NCBI GenBank assembly: GCA_007694935.1
Contig: REES01000104.1
Span: 1-49,085, forward strand
Direction of reading: 5' to 3'
From: Rhodospirillales bacterium
GTDB taxonomy: Bacteria > Pseudomonadota > Alphaproteobacteria > Rhodospirillales > Defluviicoccaceae
DNA: 49,085 bases
Part shown: positions 18,704 to 28,478 of the stretch, piece by piece
How positions within the stretch are numbered: position 1 is the first letter of the stretch
Layout of the letters: every line of letters begins with the position of its first letter
Program-made: the position numbers and the translations under genes
The notes under the pieces: generated by a model
Told to the model about the DNA's origin: nothing
What the model saw: only the letters and a program-made list of their open reading frames with translations
The model's database searches: none

Positions 18704-19432
18704 CTATCCCTTGGTGCGAACCCGACTGCGCCCCCCGTCCACCGGCAGGATCTGGCCGGTGATCCAGCCGCTATCCGGCTCCAACAGGAATGCCGCCGCC
18801 GCGGCCACGTCCTCGGCTTCACCGAGGCGGGGCAGCGCGTGCAACTGGGCAATGCCCTTGGCCATCGCCGCGTTGCCGGTGATCTGCTCCGCCAGCGGCG
18901 TCCGGGTGAGGCTCGGCGCCACCGCGTTCACCCGCACCTTCGGGGCCAGCTCGGCGGCCAGGGCCCGGGTCAGGCCCTCGACCCCCCCCTTGGCGGCGGA
19001 GATCACCGCATGGTGGGTAAAACCTTGCGCCACCGCCACGGTCGAGAACAGGACGACGGCTCCTTGTCCCCGGGCCAGTTCCTCCCGCGCCGCCGCCACC
19101 GCCATCGCCGCCGCCATCGTGTTCAGCCGAAATGCCTCGATGAAGTCATCGGGTCTCACATTCTTGAGCGGCTTGAGCACGATCGAGCCGACGCAGAAGG
19201 CCAAGCCGGAAAGGCCGCCGCTGGCGGCTGCCTCGCTCACCACCGCGGTGACGGCGTCCTCGTCGAGGACGTCGGCGGGGCGAAAGGGTGCGTCCATCTC
19301 GCGGGCGAATTCGGCCAGCCGGCCCGCGTTGCGGGCGCTCAGGAACAGCGGCCGGCCGCGGGCGCGCAGTTGTCGCGCCAGAGTGCTGCCGACCCCGCCG
19401 GTGGCACCGAAGATCAGGACAGGTCGCGCCAT
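18704..19432 (-). CDS. Short-chain dehydrogenase/reductase family protein lacking the catalytic tyrosine
   Basis: 242 residues with the SDR fold: cofactor-binding FGATGGVGSTLA (8-19), Asn104 in RLNTM, Ser130, and C-terminal NAVAPSLTRTPLA and GWITGQILPVDGG. The YxxxK motif reads I144-SAA-K148 in HHAVISAAKGG, so the catalytic Tyr is Ile while Ser, Lys and Asn remain. A small group of SDRs with this Ile is known from sequence, usually of unknown activity. GGAGG lies ten bases before the ATG. The gene is divergent from groESL, with 233 bases between, and is not obviously connected to it. Confidence 0.9.
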   Translation of the reverse strand: MARPVLIFGATGGVGSTLARQLRARGRPLFLSARNAGRLAEFAREMDAPFRPADVLDEDAVTAVVSEAAASGGLSGLAFCVGSIVLKPLKNVRPDDFIEAFRLNTMAAAMAVAAAREELARGQGAVVLFSTVAVAQGFTHHAVISAAKGGVEGLTRALAAELAPKVRVNAVAPSLTRTPLAEQITGNAAMAKGIAQLHALPRLGEAEDVAAAAAFLLEPDSGWITGQILPVDGGRSRVRTKG

Positions 19433-19562
19433 GACATCGATCCTCCGCTGTCATCAATAGGTTTGACACGGTCTACGGGCACTGGGGCGTCACGGATTGC
19501 CGCCCCCATCGGCCGTGCCGCGATCACCGGTGGCCGCGAGACTCCGCCCGCGCAGGTTGCCG

Positions 19563-19591
19563 TTGACAGCGGGGGGCCGCTCCTCTAGATC
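19563..19591 (+). promoter_or_regulatory. Sigma-70-type promoter of groESL
   Basis: TTGACA (19563-19568), a 17-base spacer, then TAGATC (19586-19591). The -35 is perfect. The predicted transcription start, about seven bases on, falls inside the CIRCE operator. Confidence 0.8.
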
Positions 19592-19592
19592 G

Positions 19593-19619
19593 TTGGCACT
19601 CATCAGGGGGGAGTGCTAA
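19593..19619 (+). promoter_or_regulatory. CIRCE operator (HrcA binding site) of groESL
   Basis: TTGGCACTC, nine bases, GAGTGCTAA: the consensus TTAGCACTC-N9-GAGTGCTAA with one mismatch in the left arm. It lies directly after the -10 and would form the 5' end of the transcript. HrcA, encoded outside the window, is expected to repress groESL here until heat stress titrates GroEL. Confidence 0.93.
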
Positions 19620-19665
19620 CAGGCTTCCTCCTGGCGCAATTCGCTTCTGGAATGGAGGACGAGAG

Positions 19666-19956
19666 ATGAAGTTCAGGCCGCTGCACGATCGCGTGCTGGT
19701 TCGGCGCATCGAGCAGGAGGAAAAGACCTCCGGCGGAATCATCATCCCCGACACGGCCAAGGAGAAGCCGCAGGAAGGGGAGGTCATCGCCGTCGGTCCC
19801 GGCGGACGAAAGGATGACGGCACGCTGATCCCCGTCGACGTCAAGGCCGGTGATCGGGTGCTGTTCGGCAAGTGGTCCGGCTCCGAGGTGAAGATCGAGG
19901 GCGAGGAGCTCCTCATCATGAAGGAATCGGACATCCTTGGCATCCTGGAAGCCTAG
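19666..19956 (+). CDS. groES: Co-chaperonin GroES (Hsp10)
   Basis: 96 residues, full length: starts [20 protein letters not shown], with the mobile loop [17 protein letters not shown] and the PGGRKDDG roof loop, and ends [11 protein letters not shown]. It caps the GroEL cavity during protein folding in the cytoplasm. A GGAGG lies eight bases before the ATG. It is first in the groES-groEL operon behind the CIRCE-controlled promoter. Confidence 0.98.
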   Translation: MKFRPLHDRVLVRRIEQEEKTSGGIIIPDTAKEKPQEGEVIAVGPGGRKDDGTLIPVDVKAGDRVLFGKWSGSEVKIEGEELLIMKESDILGILEA

Positions 19957-21648
<1,692 letters not shown>

Positions 21649-21696
21649 TCCGCTCCTGCCGATGATTGACCGGTCGCGCCGGTCGTTTCGGATTGA

Positions 21697-21724
21697 GGGG
21701 CCGCGGGTTCGCCCGCGGCCCCTT
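21697..21724 (+). terminator. Intrinsic terminator after groEL
   Basis: GGGGCCGCGGG, tetraloop TTCG, CCCGCGGCCCC: a perfect 11-bp stem with a stabilising UUCG loop, followed by only TT then C. It starts 48 bases after the groEL stop. Confidence 0.85.
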
Positions 21725-21739
21725 CGCGCGTTCGGGACT

Positions 21740-21776
21740 CGGCAGGTCCAGGCGCCATCTCCCCGCGGACCTGCCG
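21740..21776. repeat. Inverted repeat downstream of the groEL terminator
   Basis: CGGCAGGTCC (21740-21749) and GGACCTGCCG (21767-21776) are exact reverse complements, separated by 17 bases. There is no T-run on either side. It could be an RNA hairpin or an operator; function is unknown. Confidence 0.6.
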
Positions 21777-21810
21777 CCGGCGGCAAGAACCGGTTCGGCA
21801 CCGGATCCGG

Positions 21811-21839
21811 TTGCGCCGCCGTGGCGGGGCGGCTAGATC
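21811..21839 (+). promoter_or_regulatory. Candidate promoter for the GldA-type ABC operon
   Basis: TTGCGC (21811-21816), 17-base spacer, TAGATC (21834-21839). The -10 hexamer is identical to that of the groESL promoter above, which supports it. The leader to the ATG at 21992 would be about 145 bases. Confidence 0.4.
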
Positions 21840-21991
21840 CAATGGCGACCGAAAGGTGGTTGCCAGAGGTTGCTCGACTCGCTCCCCCGGATACCCCCAA
21901 GTGTGATTTCGACGGCACCGCTGGTAACCGTCGCGGCTGCGTGTGGGTCAACCGGGGAACCGAGCAGCGGACCTGAGAGGCGAAAGCGGCG

Positions 21992-23050
21992 ATGCTGACC
22001 AACCTGTTCCCGCGTGCGGTCACCGACTTCATCTTCGGCGAACGCCGCCGTCCGAGATCTGCCATCGTGGCCCCCTCGGTTCCCGGCGCGCTGGTCGAGG
22101 TCAAGGGTCTGAGCAAGCGGTTCGGTGCGATCACCGCGGTCGATGGCCTGACCTTCCATGTCGGCCGTGGCGAGGTGCTGGGCTTCCTCGGTCCCAACGG
22201 TGCCGGCAAGACCACCACCATGCGCATGATCACCGGCTACTTGCCGCCCGACGCCGGCACGGCGGTGGTGGCCGGCTATGACGTTCTCAAGAGCCCGCTC
22301 GACGTCAAGGCACGCATCGGCTACCTGCCGGAAGGCGCGCCGCTCTACGGCGACATGACGCCGAAATCGTTCCTGGAATTCTGTGCGAATGTGCGCGGCC
22401 TGCATCCGGCCGGCAAGGCGAGGCGGCTCGGCATGGTCAGCGACCTGCTGCACCTCCGCTCCGTCTGGCTGCAGCCGATCGATACGCTGTCGAAGGGATT
22501 CAAGCGGCGGGTCGGGCTCGCCCAGGCGATCCTGATGAACCCGCAGGTCTTGATCCTTGATGAGCCCACCGACGGACTCGATCCCAACCAGAAGCACGAT
22601 GTCCGCACCCTGCTGAAGGAAATGGCCGGCGACAAGGCGATCATCATCTCCACCCACATCCTGGAGGAGGTGGAAGCGGTATGCACCCGGGCCATCGTCA
22701 TCGCCGGCGGGCGCATCGTCGCTGATGACACGCCGGCGGCCCTGCTCCGCCGGTCCCGTCTGCATAATGCCGTCGCGGTGACCGTTCCTGCCGAGGTGGC
22801 GGCCGATGGGGAGGCCGTGCTGCGAGCGGTCGCCGGGGTTGCTGCGGTGGAGACCGAGGTCGGTGACGATGGTGACGAGACTGTGCGCTTGCTTGCGCTG
22901 CCGGAAGCCGGGCAGGACATTGCGGCGGCAGTCCGGGCCGCCCTGACCAAGGCCGGCATTCCGGTGCGCGAGTTTAGTGTTCGCCACGGGCGCCTGGACG
23001 ACGTGTTCCGCTCCCTGACCATTCCGCACGCGGTGGAGAGGGCGGCCTGA
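21992..23050 (+). CDS. ABC transporter ATP-binding protein, GldA type
   Basis: 352 residues. Walker A GPNGAGKT is at 67-74, with a signature variant LSKGFKRRV, Walker B VLILDEPTDGLD and a switch His in STHILEEVE. A ~30-residue N-terminal extension precedes the domain, and a ~90-residue C-terminal extension follows with DDVFRSLT near the end, as in the GldA/NosF/CcmA-like class. With the following permease, GldG-like and DUF4340 proteins it forms the ABC-2 system called gldAFG in Bacteroidota gliding, but widespread in non-gliding bacteria, where the substrate is unknown. Its stop overlaps the permease start by one base (TGATG). Confidence 0.9.
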   Translation: MLTNLFPRAVTDFIFGERRRPRSAIVAPSVPGALVEVKGLSKRFGAITAVDGLTFHVGRGEVLGFLGPNGAGKTTTMRMITGYLPPDAGTAVVAGYDVLKSPLDVKARIGYLPEGAPLYGDMTPKSFLEFCANVRGLHPAGKARRLGMVSDLLHLRSVWLQPIDTLSKGFKRRVGLAQAILMNPQVLILDEPTDGLDPNQKHDVRTLLKEMAGDKAIIISTHILEEVEAVCTRAIVIAGGRIVADDTPAALLRRSRLHNAVAVTVPAEVAADGEAVLRAVAGVAAVETEVGDDGDETVRLLALPEAGQDIAAAVRAALTKAGIPVREFSVRHGRLDDVFRSLTIPHAVERAA

Positions 23051-23784
23051 TGCATCATGTCCGGGTCATCTTCAAGCGCGAGCTCGCCGCCTATTTCGCA
23101 TCGCCGGTGGCCTACGTGTTTATTGTGATCTTTGTGGCCCTGGCGGGCGGCCTGACCTTCCATGTCGGCGGCCTGTTCGAGCGGGGTGAGGCCGATCTGC
23201 GTCCGTTCTTCCAGTTCCACCCGTGGCTCTACCTGCTCCTGGTGCCGGCGGTGGGCATGCGCCTGTGGGCGGAGGAGCGCAAGTCCGGCACCATCGAGCT
23301 GCTGATGACCTTGCCGATCCGCCCCGCAGAGGCGGTGATCGGCAAATTCCTGGCGGCATGGACCTTTCTCGGCCTAACCCTCGCGCTGACGTTTCCGCTG
23401 TGGATCACCGTCAACGTGCTGGGCCGGCCTGACAACGGGGTGATCCTGGCCGCCTACCTTGGCAGCTGGCTGATGGCCGGCGGCTTCCTGGCCCTTTCGG
23501 GCATCGCCTCGGCGCTGACCCGAAACCAGGTGGTTGCCTTCATTCTGGGTGCCACCTTGAGCTTCGTGTTCATGATGAGCGGCGTCGACCTCGTGCAGTC
23601 GCTGGTCCGCGGCTGGCTGCCGCCGGTGCTGGCGGAGACCATCGCCGGCTTCAGCTTTCTGTCCCACTTCAATGCCATCGCCCAGGGGGTGATCGACCTC
23701 AGGAGCCTTGTCTTCTTCGCCTCGCTGATCGTGGCGGGGCTGTTCATCAACACCATCGTGGTTGAACGCGGCAAGGGCGCCTGA
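23050..23784 (+). CDS. ABC-2 type permease, GldF-like
   Basis: 244 residues with six predicted membrane segments, the first at AYFASPVAYVFIVIFVALAGG. Diagnostic of the GldF class are the FKRELAAYFASPVAYVF opening, the MRLWAEERKSGTIELLMTLPI coupling helix and LGSWLMAGGFLALSGIASALT. The start ATG overlaps the ATPase gene by one base, and its stop is three bases before the GldG-like ATG, so the three are tightly co-translated. Confidence 0.92.
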   Translation: MHHVRVIFKRELAAYFASPVAYVFIVIFVALAGGLTFHVGGLFERGEADLRPFFQFHPWLYLLLVPAVGMRLWAEERKSGTIELLMTLPIRPAEAVIGKFLAAWTFLGLTLALTFPLWITVNVLGRPDNGVILAAYLGSWLMAGGFLALSGIASALTRNQVVAFILGATLSFVFMMSGVDLVQSLVRGWLPPVLAETIAGFSFLSHFNAIAQGVIDLRSLVFFASLIVAGLFINTIVVERGKGA

Positions 23785-23787
23785 GCG

Positions 23788-25692
23788 ATGTGGACCCGCC
23801 TGCACACAAAACAGACCTTTCTGTCCGCCGCCGCCATCATTCTTGCCGTGGCGCTGTTCTTCGCGATCAACATCTTGGCCGATGTCCTCCTCAAGGGGGT
23901 GCGCATCGACCTGACCGAGGACCGGCTGTACACCGTCACCGATGCCACCCGCTCGGTCCTGTCCGCCATCGACGAGCCGATCCGGCTCCGGCTCTACCGG
24001 TCCCGGGAACTGGCGGAGGCCGGCCCGTACTTCGCCGGCCACATTCAGCGGGTGGACGAGATGCTGGACACCTACGCCCGGCTGGCCGGCGGCCTGCTGG
24101 TGGTCGAGCGCTACGATCCGCGCCCGTTTTCGCCGGAGGAGGACCTCGCGGTCTCCGACGGCGCCCGCGGCCTCAACGTCCGCGCCGACGGCACCCTTGC
24201 CTATCTGGCGCTGTCGGGCAGCAACAGTACGGATGACCGCCGCACCATCCCGTTCCTGGCGCCGGACCGGGCGGACTTCCTGGAATACGACCTGACCCGG
24301 ATGATCTATGACCTCGCCCATCCGGATAAGCCGGTGGTGGCGGTGCTGGGCGACCTGCCGCTGTTCGGCGATCCGATGACCGGGCGAGGGCCGTGGCTGG
24401 TCATGGAGGCGATGGAACAGTTCTTCGCGGTGCGGCAGATCGAGAGTGCCGCGGCGGGCATCGGCGACGATGTCGACGTGCTGATGCTGGCCCAGCCGGG
24501 CAGCCTGAACGAGAGCGAACTCTATGCCATCGACCAGTTCGCGCTGGGGGGCGGCCGGGTACTGGCGTTCGTCGATCCGCTGCCGGAGGTGCTGGAGCTG
24601 ATGCGCACCCGCCAGCCGGCAGGCGATGCGGTGGCGGTGATGGCGCCGCTGCTGGCAGCCTGGGGGGTGGAGATCCCGGCCGGGCGGGTGGTCGGCGATC
24701 GCGATGCCGCCATGCGGGTACGGGCCCGCCACGAAGACCGCCCGGTGGTCACCGATTATCTGCCCTGGCTGGAACTGGGGCCGGACAACGTCGCGGCCGA
24801 CGTGCCGGCCACCGCCGACCTGCGGGTGCTGGTGATGAAGAGTGCCGGGTCGATCCGCGCCGCCGAAGGCGCGACCACCACGCTGGAGCCCCTGATCCGT
24901 ACCGGGCCTCAGGCTGCCGAGCTGGATGCCGAGCGCCTTCGCTTCCTGCCGGACCCTGTCCGTTTGCTGCGCGAGTTTCAGCCGGGGAACGAGCCGCTGG
25001 TGCTGGCTGCCCGGATCAGCGGGGCGGCGCAATCGGCCTTCCCCGAGGGGCCGCCCGACGGCGTTGGCGGTGATGAGGACGACCCGAGCGGTGCCGCCGG
25101 CCACCGGTCCGCCGCAGCATCGGGCATCGAGGTGATCCTGGTGGCCGATGCCGACATTCTGGTGGATGACAATTTCGTTCAGGCCAGCGCCGTTGGCGGG
25201 CAACGCTTCATCGTCCCCACCGCCAACAACGCCGACTTCGCCATCAATGCTCTGGAGCAGCTTCGCGGCGGCGAGATGCTGGCCGGCCTGCGCGGCCGCG
25301 GCATCACCCAGCGCCGGTTCGATGTGCTGGAGGAGACCCGCCGCCGGGCCGAGGATGCCTACCGGGCCTCTGAACAGGCGCTGCTCGCCAACATCGAGGA
25401 GACCCGCCGGCGCATCAGCGAGTTGCAGCGGGAGGAGCTGGAGGGCGGTGCCTTGCTCACCCCGGAGCAGCAGCAGGCGATCGAGGACAGCCGGCAGAAC
25501 CTGCTCCAACTGCGCCAGGAGTTGCGGGACGTACAGTATGCACTCAGGCGGGATGTCGAGCGGTTGGAGCAGCGAGTGACTACGCTCAATACCTGGGCGG
25601 TCCCGGCGCTGATCGCCGGCACGGCCCTGGTCGTGGCGGTCGTCCGCCGCACCCGTGCCGCCCGCTCCCGCCGCGATGCGCCGACTTCGTAA
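23788..25692 (+). CDS. GldG-like ABC-type auxiliary protein
   Basis: 634 residues. One N-terminal membrane anchor (about FLSAAAIILAVALFFAINIL) leads into a large extracytoplasmic part beginning VRIDLTEDRLYTVTDATR and containing DLPLFGD and GGRVLAFVDP. This is the GldG/IFT-like ABC-type uncharacterised transport domain. A long Arg/Glu-rich coiled coil (about residues 500-600: RRRAEDAYRASEQAL, ETRRRISELQREELE) is followed by a second membrane helix near the C-terminus. There is no enzymatic signature. It is thought to couple the transporter to an extracytoplasmic polymer or surface structure (family knowledge is weak). It is followed after 45 bases by the DUF4340 gene. Confidence 0.88.
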   Translation: MWTRLHTKQTFLSAAAIILAVALFFAINILADVLLKGVRIDLTEDRLYTVTDATRSVLSAIDEPIRLRLYRSRELAEAGPYFAGHIQRVDEMLDTYARLAGGLLVVERYDPRPFSPEEDLAVSDGARGLNVRADGTLAYLALSGSNSTDDRRTIPFLAPDRADFLEYDLTRMIYDLAHPDKPVVAVLGDLPLFGDPMTGRGPWLVMEAMEQFFAVRQIESAAAGIGDDVDVLMLAQPGSLNESELYAIDQFALGGGRVLAFVDPLPEVLELMRTRQPAGDAVAVMAPLLAAWGVEIPAGRVVGDRDAAMRVRARHEDRPVVTDYLPWLELGPDNVAADVPATADLRVLVMKSAGSIRAAEGATTTLEPLIRTGPQAAELDAERLRFLPDPVRLLREFQPGNEPLVLAARISGAAQSAFPEGPPDGVGGDEDDPSGAAGHRSAAASGIEVILVADADILVDDNFVQASAVGGQRFIVPTANNADFAINALEQLRGGEMLAGLRGRGITQRRFDVLEETRRRAEDAYRASEQALLANIEETRRRISELQREELEGGALLTPEQQQAIEDSRQNLLQLRQELRDVQYALRRDVERLEQRVTTLNTWAVPALIAGTALVVAVVRRTRAARSRRDAPTS

Positions 25693-25737
25693 GCTCGGGC
25701 CGGATCGGTCGACCCCAGCAAGAGGGGCCAAGGAACA

Positions 25738-26793
25738 ATGAAGTCGAAGTCGGTGGGCATCCTTGCGGTGGTTACTGTGGTGGCCGTGGTGGCCGCGGCG
25801 GTAGCAATTTGGTTTCGCCCGGGGGTGGATACCCTGAGCGGCGATGACGCGCCGGCTTTTCCGCTGGTGCGCAACCAACCGGACGCGGTGGCGCGGATCA
25901 CCATCGCCGATGCCGAGGGCAGGTTCTCCTTGGTTCGGGACGGGGCGGGACACTGGGGCGTCGAGGACAGGGACGGATTCCCGGCGGATACCGCCAAGGT
26001 GCGCGCCCTGGTCGCCGGCATGGCCGACATGCGCCTCACCGAAGCCAAGACCGCCCGGCCGGATCGTTTCCACCGGCTGGAGGTGGAGGACCTGGACACC
26101 CCGGGCGCCAAGTCGCGGCGCATTCGGGTGTCGGCAGCGGACGGCCGGATGCTGGCCGATGTCCTGGTCGGCCGGCGGGCCTATGGGGTAACCGGGGGGC
26201 GCGAGGCCGGCACCTACCTCAGGCGCGCCGGTGACCGCCATGCCTGGCTCGCCGGCGGGACCCTGGACGTGGATGCCGCTGCCGGCGCCTGGCTCCGGCG
26301 GGAGGTGGTGGACATCTCCCCGGATCAAGTCAGCCGCGTGAGCGTGGCGCCGGCCGAGGGCGAGAGCTATGCGGCATCCCGGGAAGCACCGGACCAGGAC
26401 CTTCGCCTCGACTCCCTGCCGGAGGGCCGCGCGGCCAGGCCTCAGGACGTGCGGCGTCTGGCCTCGCTGCTGTCCCGGATCGAGCTGATGGACGTGGCAA
26501 GGGCCGAGGCGATACCCCTGCCGGAGGATGCCGCCTCGGTCACGGTGGAGACGTTCGCGGGCCTACGGGTCGGTTACCGCCTCGCCGCTATCGACGACCT
26601 GCCGTGGGCGGTGTTTACCGCCGAGGTGGGGCCGGATGCCGACCCGGCGGCCCGGGACGCCGCCCGGGAGATCGCCGGGCGGGTCGATGGCTGGGTGTTC
26701 CGGATGCACCGCTCGGTGGCGAACCAGATGGCGCCGCCGCTGCAGTCCCTTCTGGAGCCTGCCGGGGCGGGGGAGGACCCAGCCACCAATTGA
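25738..26793 (+). CDS. DUF4340 domain protein of the GldA-F-G operon
   Basis: 351 residues: an N-terminal membrane anchor (VGILAVVTVVAVVAAAVAIW) and then an extracytoplasmic part. The DUF4340 pattern is visible as repeated units opening FPLVRNQPDAVARITI and FSLVRDGAGHWGVEDRDGFPAD, then KVRALVAGMADMRLTEAKT, and later WLRREVVDISPDQVSRVSV. The protein regularly accompanies GldG-like proteins. The 45 bases before it contain AAGAGG and AAGGAAC near the ATG. The role is unknown; it probably sits beside the GldG-like subunit outside the membrane. Confidence 0.88.
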   Translation: MKSKSVGILAVVTVVAVVAAAVAIWFRPGVDTLSGDDAPAFPLVRNQPDAVARITIADAEGRFSLVRDGAGHWGVEDRDGFPADTAKVRALVAGMADMRLTEAKTARPDRFHRLEVEDLDTPGAKSRRIRVSAADGRMLADVLVGRRAYGVTGGREAGTYLRRAGDRHAWLAGGTLDVDAAAGAWLRREVVDISPDQVSRVSVAPAEGESYAASREAPDQDLRLDSLPEGRAARPQDVRRLASLLSRIELMDVARAEAIPLPEDAASVTVETFAGLRVGYRLAAIDDLPWAVFTAEVGPDADPAARDAAREIAGRVDGWVFRMHRSVANQMAPPLQSLLEPAGAGEDPATN

Positions 26794-26814
26794 TGGCGCC
26801 CGGTTCCCCCACTC

Positions 26815-27870
26815 TCAGCTCGCCGGCAGCAGACAGTCCCGCAGCGAGTCCGAGAGGTTCCGCATCAGGGTGACATAGGCATCGGGGCCTGGTTCCAGGT
26901 CGGCGCCGAGCGGGTCGAGCACGCCGGTGCGGGCGTCCGTGCCCTCGGTCACCACCTTGACCAATGCCGGCTCGAACTGCGGTTCGCTGAACACGCAGAC
27001 CGCGCCCGCGGTCTTGATCCGGTCCCGAATCTCGGCCAAGCGCGCCGCCCCCGGCGCCCGTTCCGGACTCACGGTAATGGAGCCCACCGGGTTGAGGCCG
27101 TAACGCTGCTCGAAATACTGGTAGGCATCGTGGAACACCACGTACGGCCGGTCGCGAACGTCGGCGAGCTCGGCCTCGAGCTCCCCGTGCAGAATCTCCA
27201 GCCGCTCGATCACCGCGGCGGCATTGTCGCGATAGCGGTCGGCATGCGCCGGGTCCGCCTCGGCGAGGGTGGCGGCGATGGCCCTCACCATGGCCACCGC
27301 ATTCATCGGGTCCAACCAGATGTGCATGTCGTGGAGGCCGTGGTGATGGTGGCCATGGTCGTGAGCATGGTCGTGCTCGTGCTTGTGGTCATGGCCATGC
27401 CCGTGGTCGTGGGAATGGCTGTGGCCATGCCCGTGATCGTGGTCATGAGCATGATCATGCGGTTCCCAAGGGCCGCCTTCGCGATAGGCCAACAGGGTCA
27501 AGCCGTCGGCCTCGGCCAGTTCCACCACCCGGGCATTGGCGGCGAGGGTTTGAAGCGGCCGAGCCAGGAACGCTTCCAGCCCGTCGCCGACCCAGAACAC
27601 CACGTCCGCCTGTTCCAACTCTCGCGCCTCTGAGGGCCGCAGGCTGTAGGCATGAGGCGATCCCGCGCCCTTGATGAGGAGCGACGGCTCGCCCGCGCCC
27701 GCCATCACCCCCGCCACCAGCGAATGAATCGGCTTGATCGTCACCGTCACTTTCGGCGGCTCGGCCGCCGTTGCCGCCACGGCCATCAGCGCGCCCGCCA
27801 CCATCGCGACGCCGGTGATGGCGAGCATCCGCGTCGATCGTGCCCGCAATACTCTTGCCATTTTTCTCAT
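26815..27870 (-). CDS. znuA: Zinc ABC transporter substrate-binding protein ZnuA
   Basis: About 351 residues: signal peptide to around ALMAVAATAA, then the mature lipobox-free protein from EPPKVTVTIKPIHSLVAG, where the first zinc-ligand His lies. Further ligands are the His in GAGSPHAYSLRPS and the MHIWLDP region. Between them is a very His/Asp-rich loop of about 45 residues with over 20 His, typical of ZnuA and thought to collect zinc. The start ATG 27870 is chosen because GAGGAG lies nine bases upstream; an ATG at 27903 has no such site. It is divergent from zur-znuC-znuB, with a Zur box between, so it should be induced by zinc starvation. Confidence 0.96.
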   Translation of the reverse strand: MRKMARVLRARSTRMLAITGVAMVAGALMAVAATAAEPPKVTVTIKPIHSLVAGVMAGAGEPSLLIKGAGSPHAYSLRPSEARELEQADVVFWVGDGLEAFLARPLQTLAANARVVELAEADGLTLLAYREGGPWEPHDHAHDHDHGHGHSHSHDHGHGHDHKHEHDHAHDHGHHHHGLHDMHIWLDPMNAVAMVRAIAATLAEADPAHADRYRDNAAAVIERLEILHGELEAELADVRDRPYVVFHDAYQYFEQRYGLNPVGSITVSPERAPGAARLAEIRDRIKTAGAVCVFSEPQFEPALVKVVTEGTDARTGVLDPLGADLEPGPDAYVTLMRNLSDSLRDCLLPAS

Positions 27871-27902
27871 CGTCAGCGACTCCTCGACATCCGGTTTCCG
27901 CA

Positions 27903-27931
27903 TTGTCGGGCCCCACCTGTTACACTATAAC
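27903..27931 (+). promoter_or_regulatory. Promoter of zur-znuC-znuB, predicted near-leaderless
   Basis: TTGTCG (27903-27908), 17-base spacer, TATAAC (27926-27931). Initiation about seven bases on would start transcription at or within a base or two of the zur ATG at 27939. The Zur box overlaps the -10. Confidence 0.6.
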
Positions 27932-27932
27932 A
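27918..27932. promoter_or_regulatory. Zur box between znuA and zur
   Basis: TGTTACACTATAACA, a 15-base palindrome (TGTTA/TAACA arms) matching the alphaproteobacterial Zur consensus TGTTATNNNATAACA with one mismatch. It covers the -10 regions in both directions (TATAAC on plus, TATAGT on minus), so one Zur dimer could repress both transcripts when zinc is plentiful. Confidence 0.85.
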
Positions 27933-27938
27933 TAGCGA

Positions 27939-28478
27939 ATGCAACACCAATCCGATCCGCCTGAGGTCGTGGCGCCGTCTTCAGCGTCAGCGGTCGAAAC
28001 GCCATTCGGCGCCGATCACGACCATCAGCGCTGTCGCGACCACGTGTTGAGCGAGGCGGAGCGACGCTGCGCTGAACGCCAGGTGCGGCTCACACCGCAG
28101 CGCCGCCGGGTGCTGGAGGTGATCGCCGACCGCCACGGCGCCATCGGTGCCTACGAGATCATCGCGCGCCTCGGCGAGGGGCGGAGCCGCCCGGCCCCGA
28201 TCTCGGTCTATCGCGCCCTGGACTTCCTGATGGCGCAGGGTCTGGTGCATCGCCTCGCCAGCCTCAACGCCTTCATCGCCTGTTCCGGCCCCGACCGGGC
28301 CCATGGGGCCCAGTTCCTGATCTGCCGCGGTTGCGGAGTGATCGGTGAGCTCAACGATGCTTCGGTGGAGGCGGCGATCGGCCGGGCGGCGGCTGCGGCC
28401 GGCTTTGCCGTCGCGGCCCCACTGGTGGAGGTCACCGGGCTCTGCCGCAGCTGCCGGACCAGCGATGCACCGGCATGA
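27939..28478 (+). CDS. zur: Zinc uptake regulator Zur, Fur family
   Basis: 179 residues. A ~45-residue N-terminal extension with HDHQRC is followed by the winged-helix domain (RLTPQRRRVLEVIADRHGAIGAYEII, then ISVYRALDFLMAQGLVHRL). The regulatory domain has the structural-zinc CxxC pairs in CRGCG and CRSCR and a metal-site GPDRAHGAQF. Zur-zinc represses znuA and its own operon. ATG 27939 is only six bases from the Zur box, so either the mRNA is leaderless or the true start is internal. The 3' end overlaps znuC by 14 bases. Confidence 0.92.
   Translation: MQHQSDPPEVVAPSSASAVETPFGADHDHQRCRDHVLSEAERRCAERQVRLTPQRRRVLEVIADRHGAIGAYEIIARLGEGRSRPAPISVYRALDFLMAQGLVHRLASLNAFIACSGPDRAHGAQFLICRGCGVIGELNDASVEAAIGRAAAAAGFAVAAPLVEVTGLCRSCRTSDAPA

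Larger units (their letters stand above)
21649..21991. other. 343-base intergenic region between groEL and the ABC operon
   Basis: It holds the groEL terminator, a second inverted repeat (21740-21776) and a promoter-like pair (21811-21839). The ~150 bases from 21840 to the start of the next gene contain short open frames, but none with coding character. No riboswitch was recognised. Confidence 0.6.

Noticed and set aside
23374-26328. A 984-codon open frame on the minus strand opposite the GldF/GldG/DUF4340 genes
   Set aside because: Composition is His/Gln/Arg/Gly-rich shadow sequence of the high-GC coding strand, with no domain; the plus-strand genes have clear families.
27313-27480. CAT/CCATGG-rich repeated DNA in the middle of znuA
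   Set aside because: It is the codon-level repetition of the His/Asp-rich zinc loop, not a separate repeat or array.
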